Shown here: piece by piece, positions 25,223 through 32,183 of the stretch
How the letters are laid out: the number at the start of each line of letters is the position of its first letter
Position numbering within the stretch: the stretch's first letter is position 1
NCBI GenBank assembly: GCA_902778265.1
Contig: CACYXI010000024.1
Coordinates: 1 to 33,954 of the forward strand
Direction of reading: 5' to 3'
Source of the DNA: an uncultured Bacteroidales bacterium
GTDB lineage: Bacteria > Bacteroidota > Bacteroidia > Bacteroidales > Bacteroidaceae
DNA: 33,954 nt
Translations under genes and position numbers: made by a program
The notes under the pieces: generated by a model
The model's database searches: none
What the model was told of the DNA's origin: nothing
The model's input: only the letters and a program-made list of their open reading frames with translations

Positions 25223-26843
25223 TCTCTTTATATTCTCCCTCCTCCTCTTCTCCCCTTCTGCTTTCTCTCAGTCAAAGCAGAAGAAATCAACGCAGAAGAC
25301 AACGGCAACTACTACAAAGAAAAGTTCGGGAAAAGCAACTTCAAGCAAGAAGACTACGGCAAAGTCTTCCGCTAAGAGCACTTCAACGAAGAAAGGCTCT
25401 ACGACAAAGAAGGGTAATACAGAAAGCAACAGCATCAATAGCCTAAAAAAGCAGCGCGATGAAATCAAGAAAAACATCGCAAAGCAGGAGAAAGCCCTTC
25501 GTGCCAACAAGGCTCAGGTGGAGAAGAAGCTCAAGGATCTCATTGCCATAAACGGTGAGATGGATCGCCGTCGCCATAGTATTGACTCAATCAACCACGA
25601 CATTCATCTTCTTGACGGAGACATTGGCATTCTCAACTCACAGCTTAACACGCTCAACACCCAACTCGAAGCTCGTAAGGCGCAGTACATCAAGTCAATG
25701 CGCTACATGGCAAAGCGCCGTAATATTCAGAGTCAGATGATGTTCGTGTTCTCTGGCAACGATTTCCGCCAGATTTACCGTCGTATGCGCTTCATGCGTG
25801 AGTATGCCGCCTATCAGCGCACTCAGGGTAAGGCTGTTCAGGAACAGCAGCAGCGTGTAAACGAAAAAAACGAACAGCTAAAGGCTGCACGTGGAGTGAA
25901 ATCTAACCTTCTTTGGAAAGGAAAGAAAGAACATGCGGCTCTCGAAGGTCAGAAGCAAGAGCAGCAAAAAGTGGTTACATCGCTTCAAAAGCAGCAGAAG
26001 ACCATACAGAACATCATTGAAGAGCAGAAGAAGAAAGACGCTGCCCTCAATGCCAAGATTGATCAGTTGGTTGCAGAGGAAGTGGAGCGTGCTCGTCAGC
26101 GTGCCATTGCCGAGGCTAAGAAGAAGGCTGAGGAGGAAGCGGCAGCAAAACGTAAGGCAGAGGAACTTGCTCGTAAGAAAGCCGAGGCCGAGGCTGCCGA
26201 GCGCGAGAATCAGCGCAGGATTGCAGAGGCGAAGGCTGTTGAACAGAAAGCTAAGGCTGATGCTGTTGCAGCTCGTAATGCAAGGGCAAGGGAAGTTGCC
26301 GAACAACGTGCGCGCGAAGCAGAGGCTGCACGTATTGCAGCTGAGCGTAAGGCAGAGGCTGATAAGGAACGCGCCAATAGAGAGGTTGCAAAGGCTAAGA
26401 AGGAGTCAGAAGAGGCTGTTCGTCTGAGTAGTGCCGACCGCCTTGTTAGCGGTGGCTTCGAGGCAAACAAGGGTCGTCTGCCTTCACCAGTTGCTGGTGG
26501 TAGGATTGTGAGTCACTTCGGACAGCACGGCGTAGAGGGACTTCCAGGCGTGGTGCTCGATAACAAGGGTATCAACATTCTCGGCACCCCAGGATGCGCC
26601 GCACGATCAATCTACGATGGTGAAGTGACAGCCGTATTCGATGCAGGAGGCACAATGGGCGTACTCGTTCGTCACGGTGCTTACATTTCAGTTTATTGCA
26701 ACCTGAAGAGCGTTAGCGTGTCAAAAGGTCAGAAGGTATCGCCACGTCAGACACTCGGAGTGGTAGGACGCGACAATATCCTTCAGTTCCAGCTACGTAG
26801 GGAGCGCGATAAGCTTAACCCCGAATTATGGCTCGCAAGATAA
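25131..26843 (+). CDS. EnvC-like murein hydrolase activator with degenerate LytM domain
   Basis: A 570-residue secreted protein (554 if it starts at ATG 25179, which gives a more normal signal peptide). Order: n-region containing SPLGGWGV translated from an R1 unit, hydrophobic core to SAFSQ, a Lys/Ser/Thr-rich linker (about 45-95), coiled coil (about 100-310), an Ala/Glu/Lys/Arg-rich helical stretch (about 310-435) and a C-terminal LytM/M23 domain (about 450-570). The LytM zinc ligands are missing: the HxxxD site reads NKGINI, the YxHL site reads YCNL, and HLHFE reads ILQFQ. It should therefore not cut peptidoglycan itself but activate an amidase, as E. coli EnvC does for AmiA/AmiB. It overlaps the 3' end of the convergent VanZ-like gene by 29 bp. 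Confidence 0.85.
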   Translation: MFRHTSNSNTSHNSEKMYIKNSPLGGWGVFLLFIFSLLLFSPSAFSQSKQKKSTQKTTATTTKKSSGKATSSKKTTAKSSAKSTSTKKGSTTKKGNTESNSINSLKKQRDEIKKNIAKQEKALRANKAQVEKKLKDLIAINGEMDRRRHSIDSINHDIHLLDGDIGILNSQLNTLNTQLEARKAQYIKSMRYMAKRRNIQSQMMFVFSGNDFRQIYRRMRFMREYAAYQRTQGKAVQEQQQRVNEKNEQLKAARGVKSNLLWKGKKEHAALEGQKQEQQKVVTSLQKQQKTIQNIIEEQKKKDAALNAKIDQLVAEEVERARQRAIAEAKKKAEEEAAAKRKAEELARKKAEAEAAERENQRRIAEAKAVEQKAKADAVAARNARAREVAEQRAREAEAARIAAERKAEADKERANREVAKAKKESEEAVRLSSADRLVSGGFEANKGRLPSPVAGGRIVSHFGQHGVEGLPGVVLDNKGINILGTPGCAARSIYDGEVTAVFDAGGTMGVLVRHGAYISVYCNLKSVSVSKGQKVSPRQTLGVVGRDNILQFQLRRERDKLNPELWLAR

Positions 26844-27339
26844 GTCCTATCAAGCAGCCTAACAGCACTCCGAGTGAGTTACACACGAAATCAAAGAAAT
26901 CGCCAGAGCGGCAGGTAGTGAGATACTTCTGAGCAAGCTCAATAAGACCGCCCATGATGATAGGACAAAGGACTCCACCGATAAGTAAGGCATGGCCCCT
27001 CACCTGTCCTTCGGGCATCCTCTCCCCAAGGGGCGAGGAAGAAGTTACCATTGCTTGCTCATTGCCTTCCGTTAAGGAGTCATTACATACTTCCCCCATC
27101 GCCCCCTGGGGAGAGGGTGTCACGCAGTGACGGGTGAGGGGTCTCTTTTTCTTCTTCCTCAAATACTCAAACCATATTACTGTGGTAAGTGAACCGTACA
27201 TCACGAAATGCGTCCACTTATCAATGAAGCTCACATCGCTAAGCGGAGTTTCAGGAATAGGAATAATACACACCACCCAAATAGCCACCGCCAACAGCGA
27301 AGACAATGGGTAATTCTTTATTTTTTTTGCTACGAACAT
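26815..27339 (-). CDS. VanZ-like membrane protein with in-frame palindromic insert
   Basis: A 174-residue membrane protein. Four hydrophobic segments are seen (about residues 10-28, 44-60, 117-135, 150-172), with IDKWTHFVMYG and GGLIELAQ, the VanZ family landmarks (PF04892). VanZ of enterococci gives low-level teicoplanin resistance; the role of chromosomal homologues is not settled. Residues about 66-116, between segments 2 and 3, are not membrane-like (RPLTRHCVTPSPQG...GQVRGH) and are the translation of a palindromic repeat (26994-27142). Without it the protein would be about 122 residues, the usual size. The frame is intact. Start ATG 27339 lies just inside a well-placed promoter. Confidence 0.8.
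   Translation of the reverse strand: MFVAKKIKNYPLSSLLAVAIWVVCIIPIPETPLSDVSFIDKWTHFVMYGSLTTVIWFEYLRKKKKRPLTRHCVTPSPQGAMGEVCNDSLTEGNEQAMVTSSSPLGERMPEGQVRGHALLIGGVLCPIIMGGLIELAQKYLTTCRSGDFFDFVCNSLGVLLGCLIGLILRAIIRG
26994..27142. repeat. Inverted-repeat palindrome inserted in frame in the VanZ-like gene
   Basis: The ends are inverted: GGCCCCTCACC at 26994 against GGTGAGGGGTC at 27133-27143. Each arm holds a hairpin (CCTCTCCCC-AA-GGGGCGAGG at 27018-27037; CCCCCTGGGGAGAGGG near 27101-27116) and a small extra stem (GTCAC-GCA-GTGAC on the right arm). Architecture resembles R1 but the sequence differs. The ~150 bp add about 51 codons without a stop. Confidence 0.75.
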
Positions 27340-27347
27340 AATCTTTT

Positions 27348-27361
27348 ACCGAAATTTCGGT
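27348..27361. promoter_or_regulatory. Perfect 14-bp palindrome at divergent promoters
   Basis: ACCGAAATTTCGGT is fully symmetrical. It covers the expected start site of the VanZ-like transcript and the expected -33 region of the rightward promoter, so it is a candidate operator for both. No repressor is identified. Confidence 0.45.
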
Positions 27362-27362
27362 G

Positions 27363-27394
27363 CAAAATTAAGAAAAAATACTTACTTTTGCAAA
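27363..27394 (-). promoter_or_regulatory. Promoter of the VanZ-like gene
   Basis: Minus strand: TTTG (27394 to 27391), 20 nt, TAATTTTG (27370 to 27363). The leader would be under 20 nt to the ATG at 27339. Confidence 0.65.
27383..27390 (+). promoter_or_regulatory. Candidate rightward -7 box upstream of the symporter gene
   Basis: TACTTTTG matches TAnnTTTG. No TTTG is found 20 nt upstream; GGTG at the palindrome edge sits there instead. The symporter ATG lies about 220 bp on. The leader holds a GGCAGC-AA-GCTGCC hairpin (27424-27437), a GGAGC-GCAA-GCTCC hairpin (27556-27569) and a 41-codon frame (27422-27547) of no recognised family. Confidence 0.4.
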
Positions 27395-27612
27395 CAAATC
27401 AAATAGTATCTACACAGTTATATGGCAGCAAGCTGCCTTATACGGAACAAAAATTATTCACGATGGCCAGAAAATTTGTTCCAAAAAAATATTTTTTTAA
27501 AATTTTCTGAATTAAATTTTCTGGTCGTCGTCGTTAATTTTCTGTAAAGCCCCAAGGAGCGCAAGCTCCAAAACGGCAATTATCTGTGTAGTGGAAACAT
27601 AAAAATAATTTT

Positions 27613-28968
27613 ATGCAAAACAGAGTCAGTTTCGGTAGTAAAATAGGTATTATTCTCGCAACGGCAGGTTCGGCTGTAGGCTTAGGTAACATTTGGCGAT
27701 TCCCAACAATGACAGGACAGGATGGCGGTTCAGCGTTCATCATCCTGTACCTCGTATGCACCCTGTTACTTGGCATTCCAGGCATGATTGCCGAATTTAT
27801 CATAGGTCGTCACGGAGCTTCCAATGCACTTCGCGCTTATAGCAAGATTACAGGTAAGAAGCAATGGGGAATAGTGGGAGCAATGGGCATAATATGCTCG
27901 TCCATGATTCTCGGTTTCTACTCCGTAGTGGCTGGATGGTGCGTGTATTATCTCTATGCAAGCATAGCCGGACAAGTGTCGGGCGATGCGCAGTACATCA
28001 GCGATTTCTTCGTCAACCTGAGTAGCGACCCGGTGAAACCAGCCCTTATGTCTGCCCTTTTCATTGTCATCACGCACTTCGTAGTGGTTCGTGGAGTAAA
28101 GGGCGGAATAGAAAAGGCAGCCAACACACTCATGCCAATGCTCTTCATTCTGCTTATCATTCTCGTCATTGCAAGTTGCACGCTACCCGGAGCAATAAAT
28201 GGTGTGGAGTTCCTTCTGAAACCCGATTTCTCTAAGGTGACGAGCAGAGTAGTGCTCGATGCAATGGGACAGGCATTCTTCTCCCTAAGTCTCGGAACAG
28301 CTTGCCTCTGCACCTACGCAAGCTATTTCACCCGTCAGACAAATCTCGTTACCTCTGCTGCACAGATAGCCTTTATTGACATCATAATCGCCGTACTCTC
28401 TGGCCTGATGATCTTCCCTGCTGCATTCTCAGTAGGAGTCAATCCTGATAGTGGCCCTTCGCTCATTTTCATCACCTTGCCGAACGTATTCCAACAGGCA
28501 TTCAGCAGTCTTCCTGTTGTGGGCTACATTATCGGAATCCTCTTCTATGCCCTTCTCGCCCTTGCCGCCCTCACCTCCACCATTTCCTTGCACGAGATAG
28601 GCACGGCATTCCTCACGGAAGAGGTACACGTAACCCGCAAGCAAGCTTCTATTGGCATCACCGTATTATGCAGCATCTTCGGAATCCTCTGCTCATGGTC
28701 GCTTGGCGCAATGCCAGAGATTGCGATTGCAGGAAAGAGTCTCTTCGATTGTTTTGATTTCCTCACAGGTCAGATAATGCTCCCAATCGGTGGTTTCCTC
28801 ACCGCCCTGATTGTTGGATGGGTAGTACCCGTAAATGTTATCCGCGATGAATTCACCAATTACGGCACCGTCTGCACCAATCTCTTCACCGTGTTCATCT
28901 GGACAATCCGCATCATCTGCCCAGTCAGCATCGTGATTATATTCCTCAATCAATTTGGAGTGATTTAA
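27613..28968 (+). CDS. Sodium-dependent NSS-family transporter
   Basis: A 451-residue polytopic membrane protein of the neurotransmitter:sodium symporter family (LeuT-like). Bacterial members take up amino acids or related compounds driven by sodium. The first helix carries the signature GSAVGLGNIWRFP (about residues 17-29), the unwound sodium and substrate site, followed by GGSAFIILYLV and GIPGMIAEFIIGR. About 11-12 hydrophobic helices are visible, typical of prokaryotic members. The substrate cannot be told from sequence. An R3 repeat block follows the stop. Confidence 0.92.
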   Translation: MQNRVSFGSKIGIILATAGSAVGLGNIWRFPTMTGQDGGSAFIILYLVCTLLLGIPGMIAEFIIGRHGASNALRAYSKITGKKQWGIVGAMGIICSSMILGFYSVVAGWCVYYLYASIAGQVSGDAQYISDFFVNLSSDPVKPALMSALFIVITHFVVVRGVKGGIEKAANTLMPMLFILLIILVIASCTLPGAINGVEFLLKPDFSKVTSRVVLDAMGQAFFSLSLGTACLCTYASYFTRQTNLVTSAAQIAFIDIIIAVLSGLMIFPAAFSVGVNPDSGPSLIFITLPNVFQQAFSSLPVVGYIIGILFYALLALAALTSTISLHEIGTAFLTEEVHVTRKQASIGITVLCSIFGILCSWSLGAMPEIAIAGKSLFDCFDFLTGQIMLPIGGFLTALIVGWVVPVNVIRDEFTNYGTVCTNLFTVFIWTIRIICPVSIVIIFLNQFGVI

Positions 28969-28974
28969 CCCAAA

Positions 28975-29075
28975 GCATCGAAGATGCGACACCTAATAGC
29001 GAAGGGCGCAAGCCCTGGAACTGAAGGACCGACACCTAATTATACTAAGTGTCGCACTTACAGCGCTCCATAGAC
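28975..29075. repeat. R3 hairpin block after the symporter gene
   Basis: Units of stem-triloop-stem plus a GACACCTAA tail: GCATC-GAA-GATGC then GACACCTAA (28975-28996), a degenerate second ending GACACCTAAT near 29040, and an inverse unit GCGCT-GTA-AGTGC with tail GACACTTAG (about 29049-29073, read on the minus strand). Between them is AGGGC-GCAA-GCCCT. The rest of 29076-29195 shows no gene; an open frame runs through it into the HhH gene but is not conserved-looking. Confidence 0.75.
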
Positions 29076-29195
29076 TACAACTCTATATTAACGGCACTTG
29101 CGTACCGCCCTATTAGATGCCGCCTCTACGAGGCTCCATTGCAAAAAACTATCAACATTACACTTTACCCTTTTCACTTTAAACTATATCCATTT

Positions 29196-30140
29196 ATGAA
29201 ACATTTCCGTAAATCCGATAAAGATGCGATTATCATATTGCTGATCGTTATCATCATTGGCTTGGTGGTATTCCCATTGCTGAAAGATTCGGAGAACGAA
29301 GAGGAATCTCCGAATAAAACGGAATATGCAGAGAAACAAGGTAGGAACTCACGAAAGAAACCTCAATACTACAAGGTACCAGAGAAACAATACGAACTGT
29401 TCGATTTTGACCCAAACACCGCCGACAGCACCCAACTATTGCGTCTCGGCTTGCAACCCTGGCAGGTACGCAACATCTACAAATATCGGGCGGCAGGTGG
29501 CAGATACAACAAGCCAACCGACTTTGCACGGCTATACGGTCTCACACTAAAGCAATACAAGCGTTTAGAACCTTACATAAAGATTGAGAGGGAAGTAATG
29601 GCAGCCGATGTTTATAATGGCTCACACAGCGATTTCAGGCATAAAAAAGACACTTATTCCTCTCCTCACGACACTACGATTAAGAAAGACTCCTCACTTA
29701 TTGCCTATCCAATAAAGATTAAGGATGGAGAGCAGATAAACATCAACTCTGCTGATACCAACGACCTAAAACGCATCCCAGGCATAGGTTCATACTACGC
29801 TAAACGGATAGTTTCTTTCAGACAGCGTTTAGGCGGCATTGCCAACGTGCATCAGCTATTGGAGATACAGGGATTCCCAGAGTCGTCCCTGAAATTCATG
29901 AACGTAGGCGAATCTACCAACTCTCGTCACCTACCTACGATCACCAAGATCCGCATCAATCATCTTGACCTCAACGCCCTCTCCCGTCACCCTTACATCA
30001 GATACGTTCAGGCGAAGGAGATTATGAACTTCCGCCGTTTACGTGGCCCAATAAAAAAAGCAGATGACTTGCGCCACCTGCCTTCGTTTACTGATGAAGA
30101 GGTTGAGAGGCTGAATCCGTATATTGACTATAGCCCCTAA
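29196..30140 (+). CDS. Helix-hairpin-helix (ComEA-like) membrane-anchored protein
   Basis: A 314-residue protein with a single N-terminal transmembrane helix (about residues 12-30, IIILLIVIIIGLVVFPLL), a polar linker, and three HhH-type repeats: FDPNTADSTQLLRLGL, ININSADTNDLKRIPGIG and LDLNALSRHPYIRYVQAKEI. Such ComEA-like domains bind DNA without sequence preference and are used in DNA uptake or repair; with a membrane anchor the first is more likely, but competence partners are not in the window. ATG 29196 is chosen because upstream codons translate repeat sequence. The final codons (AGC CCC TAA) belong to the R1 unit at 30132. Confidence 0.85.
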   Translation: MKHFRKSDKDAIIILLIVIIIGLVVFPLLKDSENEEESPNKTEYAEKQGRNSRKKPQYYKVPEKQYELFDFDPNTADSTQLLRLGLQPWQVRNIYKYRAAGGRYNKPTDFARLYGLTLKQYKRLEPYIKIEREVMAADVYNGSHSDFRHKKDTYSSPHDTTIKKDSSLIAYPIKIKDGEQININSADTNDLKRIPGIGSYYAKRIVSFRQRLGGIANVHQLLEIQGFPESSLKFMNVGESTNSRHLPTITKIRINHLDLNALSRHPYIRYVQAKEIMNFRRLRGPIKKADDLRHLPSFTDEEVERLNPYIDYSP

Positions 30141-30265
30141 CCCCTACCCTTCCCCCGCTCGGGGGAAGGGAGTTAATTAGTTTCGTTCGTTATAAATTTT
30201 CAAACGGAATGCCTTTCGCAAAAAAGCGCGACTACTCCCCCTGGAGGGGGTAAGGGGGGTGGAGC
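30132..30265. mobile_element. R1 inverted pair after the HhH gene
   Basis: Left unit 30132-30182: AGCCCCTAACCCC, an 11-bp stem CCCTTCCCCCG/CGGGGGAAGGG around CT, tail AGTTAATTAGT. Right unit 30230-30265: stem CCCCCT/AGGGGG around GG with the inverted flank. The left unit provides the HhH stop codon. The ~50-bp spacer has no common core with the 24011 and 25038 elements. Confidence 0.7.
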
Positions 30266-30276
30266 CTTCCCTTGGG

Positions 30277-30317
30277 GAGATTTGTCGTAAGACCCTCTGA
30301 CCATAGGGAAGAAAGGA
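30277..30317 (+). repeat. R4 repeat copy 1
   Basis: GAGATTTGTCGTAAGACCC, then TCTGACCATAGGGAAG. Matches copies at 32113 and 33877. CCC and GGG about 10 nt apart may form a small hairpin. Confidence 0.7.
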
Positions 30318-30328
30318 CGGGTTAGGCC

Positions 30329-31645
30329 TTAAATCTCCTTAAACACCTCCTCAATCATCACGAGCATACCATTGATATGCTGGAGAAGAGCATTATTTGT
30401 CTTAGGAGTGATGATTGTAGGCTCCTCAACGTAGCTGTTCTTGAGATTAGCGTAAGCCTCCTCGAAGTTAGCGAATGGAACAACACCATCAGGATTAGAG
30501 TGGATGAGCTTCAGACGATACTTAGGCATCCAACCCTTGCAGAGATTCTGACGATCCATAACCATAAGCAGACGGTCGAGGTGCTCTGGATTTGCGTTGA
30601 GATAGTCGAAATCAAGAATCTTGTTAAGCGGAGCACCATTCCACTTCAGTATCATGTCTGCAATGTTCTCCTTATTCTGACGAATAGCCTGTGGCACACC
30701 AGTCTTCAATGCCCAGTCAGTGAAGTAATCTTCATAATTGATACCCGCCATCTCCTCTGGATAGCTGTTGAACATACTGTTGATAACGGTTGGAACAACT
30801 GATCCGAGAGCCATGTCCTTACCATTCTCAAGATCCTGAAGATAAGTCTCGAAGGTAAGACGTAGGTCGTAAGGACCATCACCACAATACACCTTCTGCA
30901 AGTGCAGACGGCTCTGGGTATAAGCATCAAGCTGCTGTACTCTTCTCAGAGAAGCCAACGAAACGGCACCACCCTGAGAGTAACCGAGGATGTAGGTCTT
31001 GTAGTTGCTGTCGAGAGAGAGCTTCTTCTGCTTTGCATAGTCGAGAAGAGTGAGAAGAGCATCCACGCTTGTACGACCGTGAACCTCTGAATTAAGATAG
31101 AGGTCAGGATGAGAAGCAGAAGAGCCGAGACCAATGTAATCAGGCAAGATACAGAGAGAACCAGTAGCAGCCATCACAGCCTCAACCGATGTATAGTTAG
31201 AAGGAATCATCATAGCACCAATCTGAGTACCATGATTGATAAGCATCACATTCTTAATCTTCTTGAAGAGCGGATAAACGATAAGCGCAGAAGCCGTAAC
31301 AGGCTTGTTAGCCTCATCGAGAGTCTGGTAGGTAACGTGAACGGTCTTGTAGATTGCAGGCACCAGACCACGAGTTGCCTTGTCGTTCTCAAGCTTGTCG
31401 TATGACTCCTTGAACGAAGCGTTGAGTTCTGAGAGCTGCTGATCGTCAGCCTTACCAACAATACCCATAACGGCATCGTTAAACAACTGCTCATCAGAAA
31501 CCTCATTCTCGTCAACAACAGAGAATTCATGTGACACAACAGTTGACTGTGAAGCCGCAACTGACTCCTCCTGAATGTCCTCATTAGAACAAGATGAGAA
31601 CATACCAGCCAAGAAAGCGCATACGATTAATGCATTTTTCTTCAT
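30329..31645 (-). CDS. Lipase-like alpha/beta-hydrolase lipoprotein
   Basis: A 438-residue protein with a lipoprotein signal (MKKNALIVCAFLAGMFSSC, lipid-attachment Cys at 19). The alpha/beta-hydrolase fold is marked by the nucleophile elbow GYSQGG (S223), an oxyanion-side NHGTQ (138-142), an Asp in HSNPDGVVPF (D386) and a His in LLQHING (H423), a plausible Ser-Asp-His triad. The pattern resembles secreted lipases/esterases acting on the outside of the cell; the substrate is not known. Family naming is by motifs only. No clear promoter was found; a TAATTTTG box about 140 bp upstream lacks a -33 partner. R4 and R1 repeats follow the stop. Confidence 0.8.
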   Translation of the reverse strand: MKKNALIVCAFLAGMFSSCSNEDIQEESVAASQSTVVSHEFSVVDENEVSDEQLFNDAVMGIVGKADDQQLSELNASFKESYDKLENDKATRGLVPAIYKTVHVTYQTLDEANKPVTASALIVYPLFKKIKNVMLINHGTQIGAMMIPSNYTSVEAVMAATGSLCILPDYIGLGSSASHPDLYLNSEVHGRTSVDALLTLLDYAKQKKLSLDSNYKTYILGYSQGGAVSLASLRRVQQLDAYTQSRLHLQKVYCGDGPYDLRLTFETYLQDLENGKDMALGSVVPTVINSMFNSYPEEMAGINYEDYFTDWALKTGVPQAIRQNKENIADMILKWNGAPLNKILDFDYLNANPEHLDRLLMVMDRQNLCKGWMPKYRLKLIHSNPDGVVPFANFEEAYANLKNSYVEEPTIITPKTNNALLQHINGMLVMIEEVFKEI

Positions 31646-31704
31646 AAAAAACTAGTTTTTAAATTAAGTTATTATAAGATGATTTGACCTATTATCATTT
31701 TATT

Positions 31705-31765
31705 GAACGCTAAGACTTAAAACCCAAAGTTTATAAAATCTTTGCGACTTAGCGTCTTTGCGTTC
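31705..31765. repeat. Inverted repeat upstream of the lipase-like gene
   Basis: GAACGCTAAGAC (31705-31716) faces GTCTTTGCGTTC (31754-31765), 11 of 12 bases complementary, with GACTTAGCGTC adding a further copy of the motif inside. Such CGCTAAGACGCAAAG-type palindromes are common between Bacteroidetes genes. 31646-31913 has no gene. Confidence 0.6.
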
Positions 31766-31913
31766 GATAAATTTCCGAGTGCAAAATTAGTGTATTTTCC
31801 ACACATTTCTATGTAATATTTCGTCAAAAATTTGTATTTTCTCGCCAAAATGGTAAAAAAACATGGAAAAACAGATAAAAAACGACAGAAAACGCTTGAT
31901 GAATTCGATGAAA

Positions 31914-32103
31914 AGCGCCGAAGGTGCGACACCTAACAGGGCAGTCCGCAAGGGCTGTTACTATGATGATGTCTTTTAGTGAGCGCCGTAGGTGCGACAC
32001 CTAATGAATATAATAGGTGTCGGTCCTTCAGACCTCATTCCCTTTAAACCATCTATATGACAGCCCTGTCGGACTGCCCTGTTAGGTGTCGCTCTTTCAG
32101 AGC
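31914..32103. repeat. R3 nested palindrome block
   Basis: Four R3 units: GCGCC-GAA-GGTGC (31915) and GCGCC-GTA-GGTGC (31983) on plus; GGTCT-GAA-GGACC (about 32013-32034) and GCTCT-GAA-AGAGC (about 32081-32102) on minus. Each is followed by GACACCTAA or GACACCTAT. The outer pair extends into ~45-bp near-identical inverted arms sharing CAGGGCAGTCCG; the inner pair forms its own palindrome. This is a BIME-like arrangement with no coding content. Confidence 0.85.
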
Positions 32104-32112
32104 TAATTCGTC

Positions 32113-32145
32113 GAGATTTGTCAAAGACCCACTGAGCGTAGGGAG
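32113..32145 (+). repeat. R4 repeat copy 2
   Basis: GAGATTTGTCAAAGACCC, then ACTGAGCGTAGGGAGG. It lies directly after the R3 block and 39 bp beyond the VapE stop. Confidence 0.7.
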
Positions 32146-32183
32146 GTAACCCACGTTAACCTACTTATCGAACAGGTCTTAGC

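Noticed and set aside
27422-27547. 41-codon frame in the symporter leader
   Set aside because: Starts in a hairpin, ends in low-complexity Val/Leu, and matches no family known to me; a leader peptide cannot be excluded.
29049-29195. 49-codon N-terminal extension of the HhH protein
   Set aside because: It reads through R3 repeat and AT-rich DNA; ATG 29196 directly precedes a normal membrane anchor.
31782-31789. TAATTTTG -7 box for the lipase-like gene
   Set aside because: No TTG lies 18-22 nt upstream and the leader would be 140 nt; the match alone is too common in AT-rich DNA.
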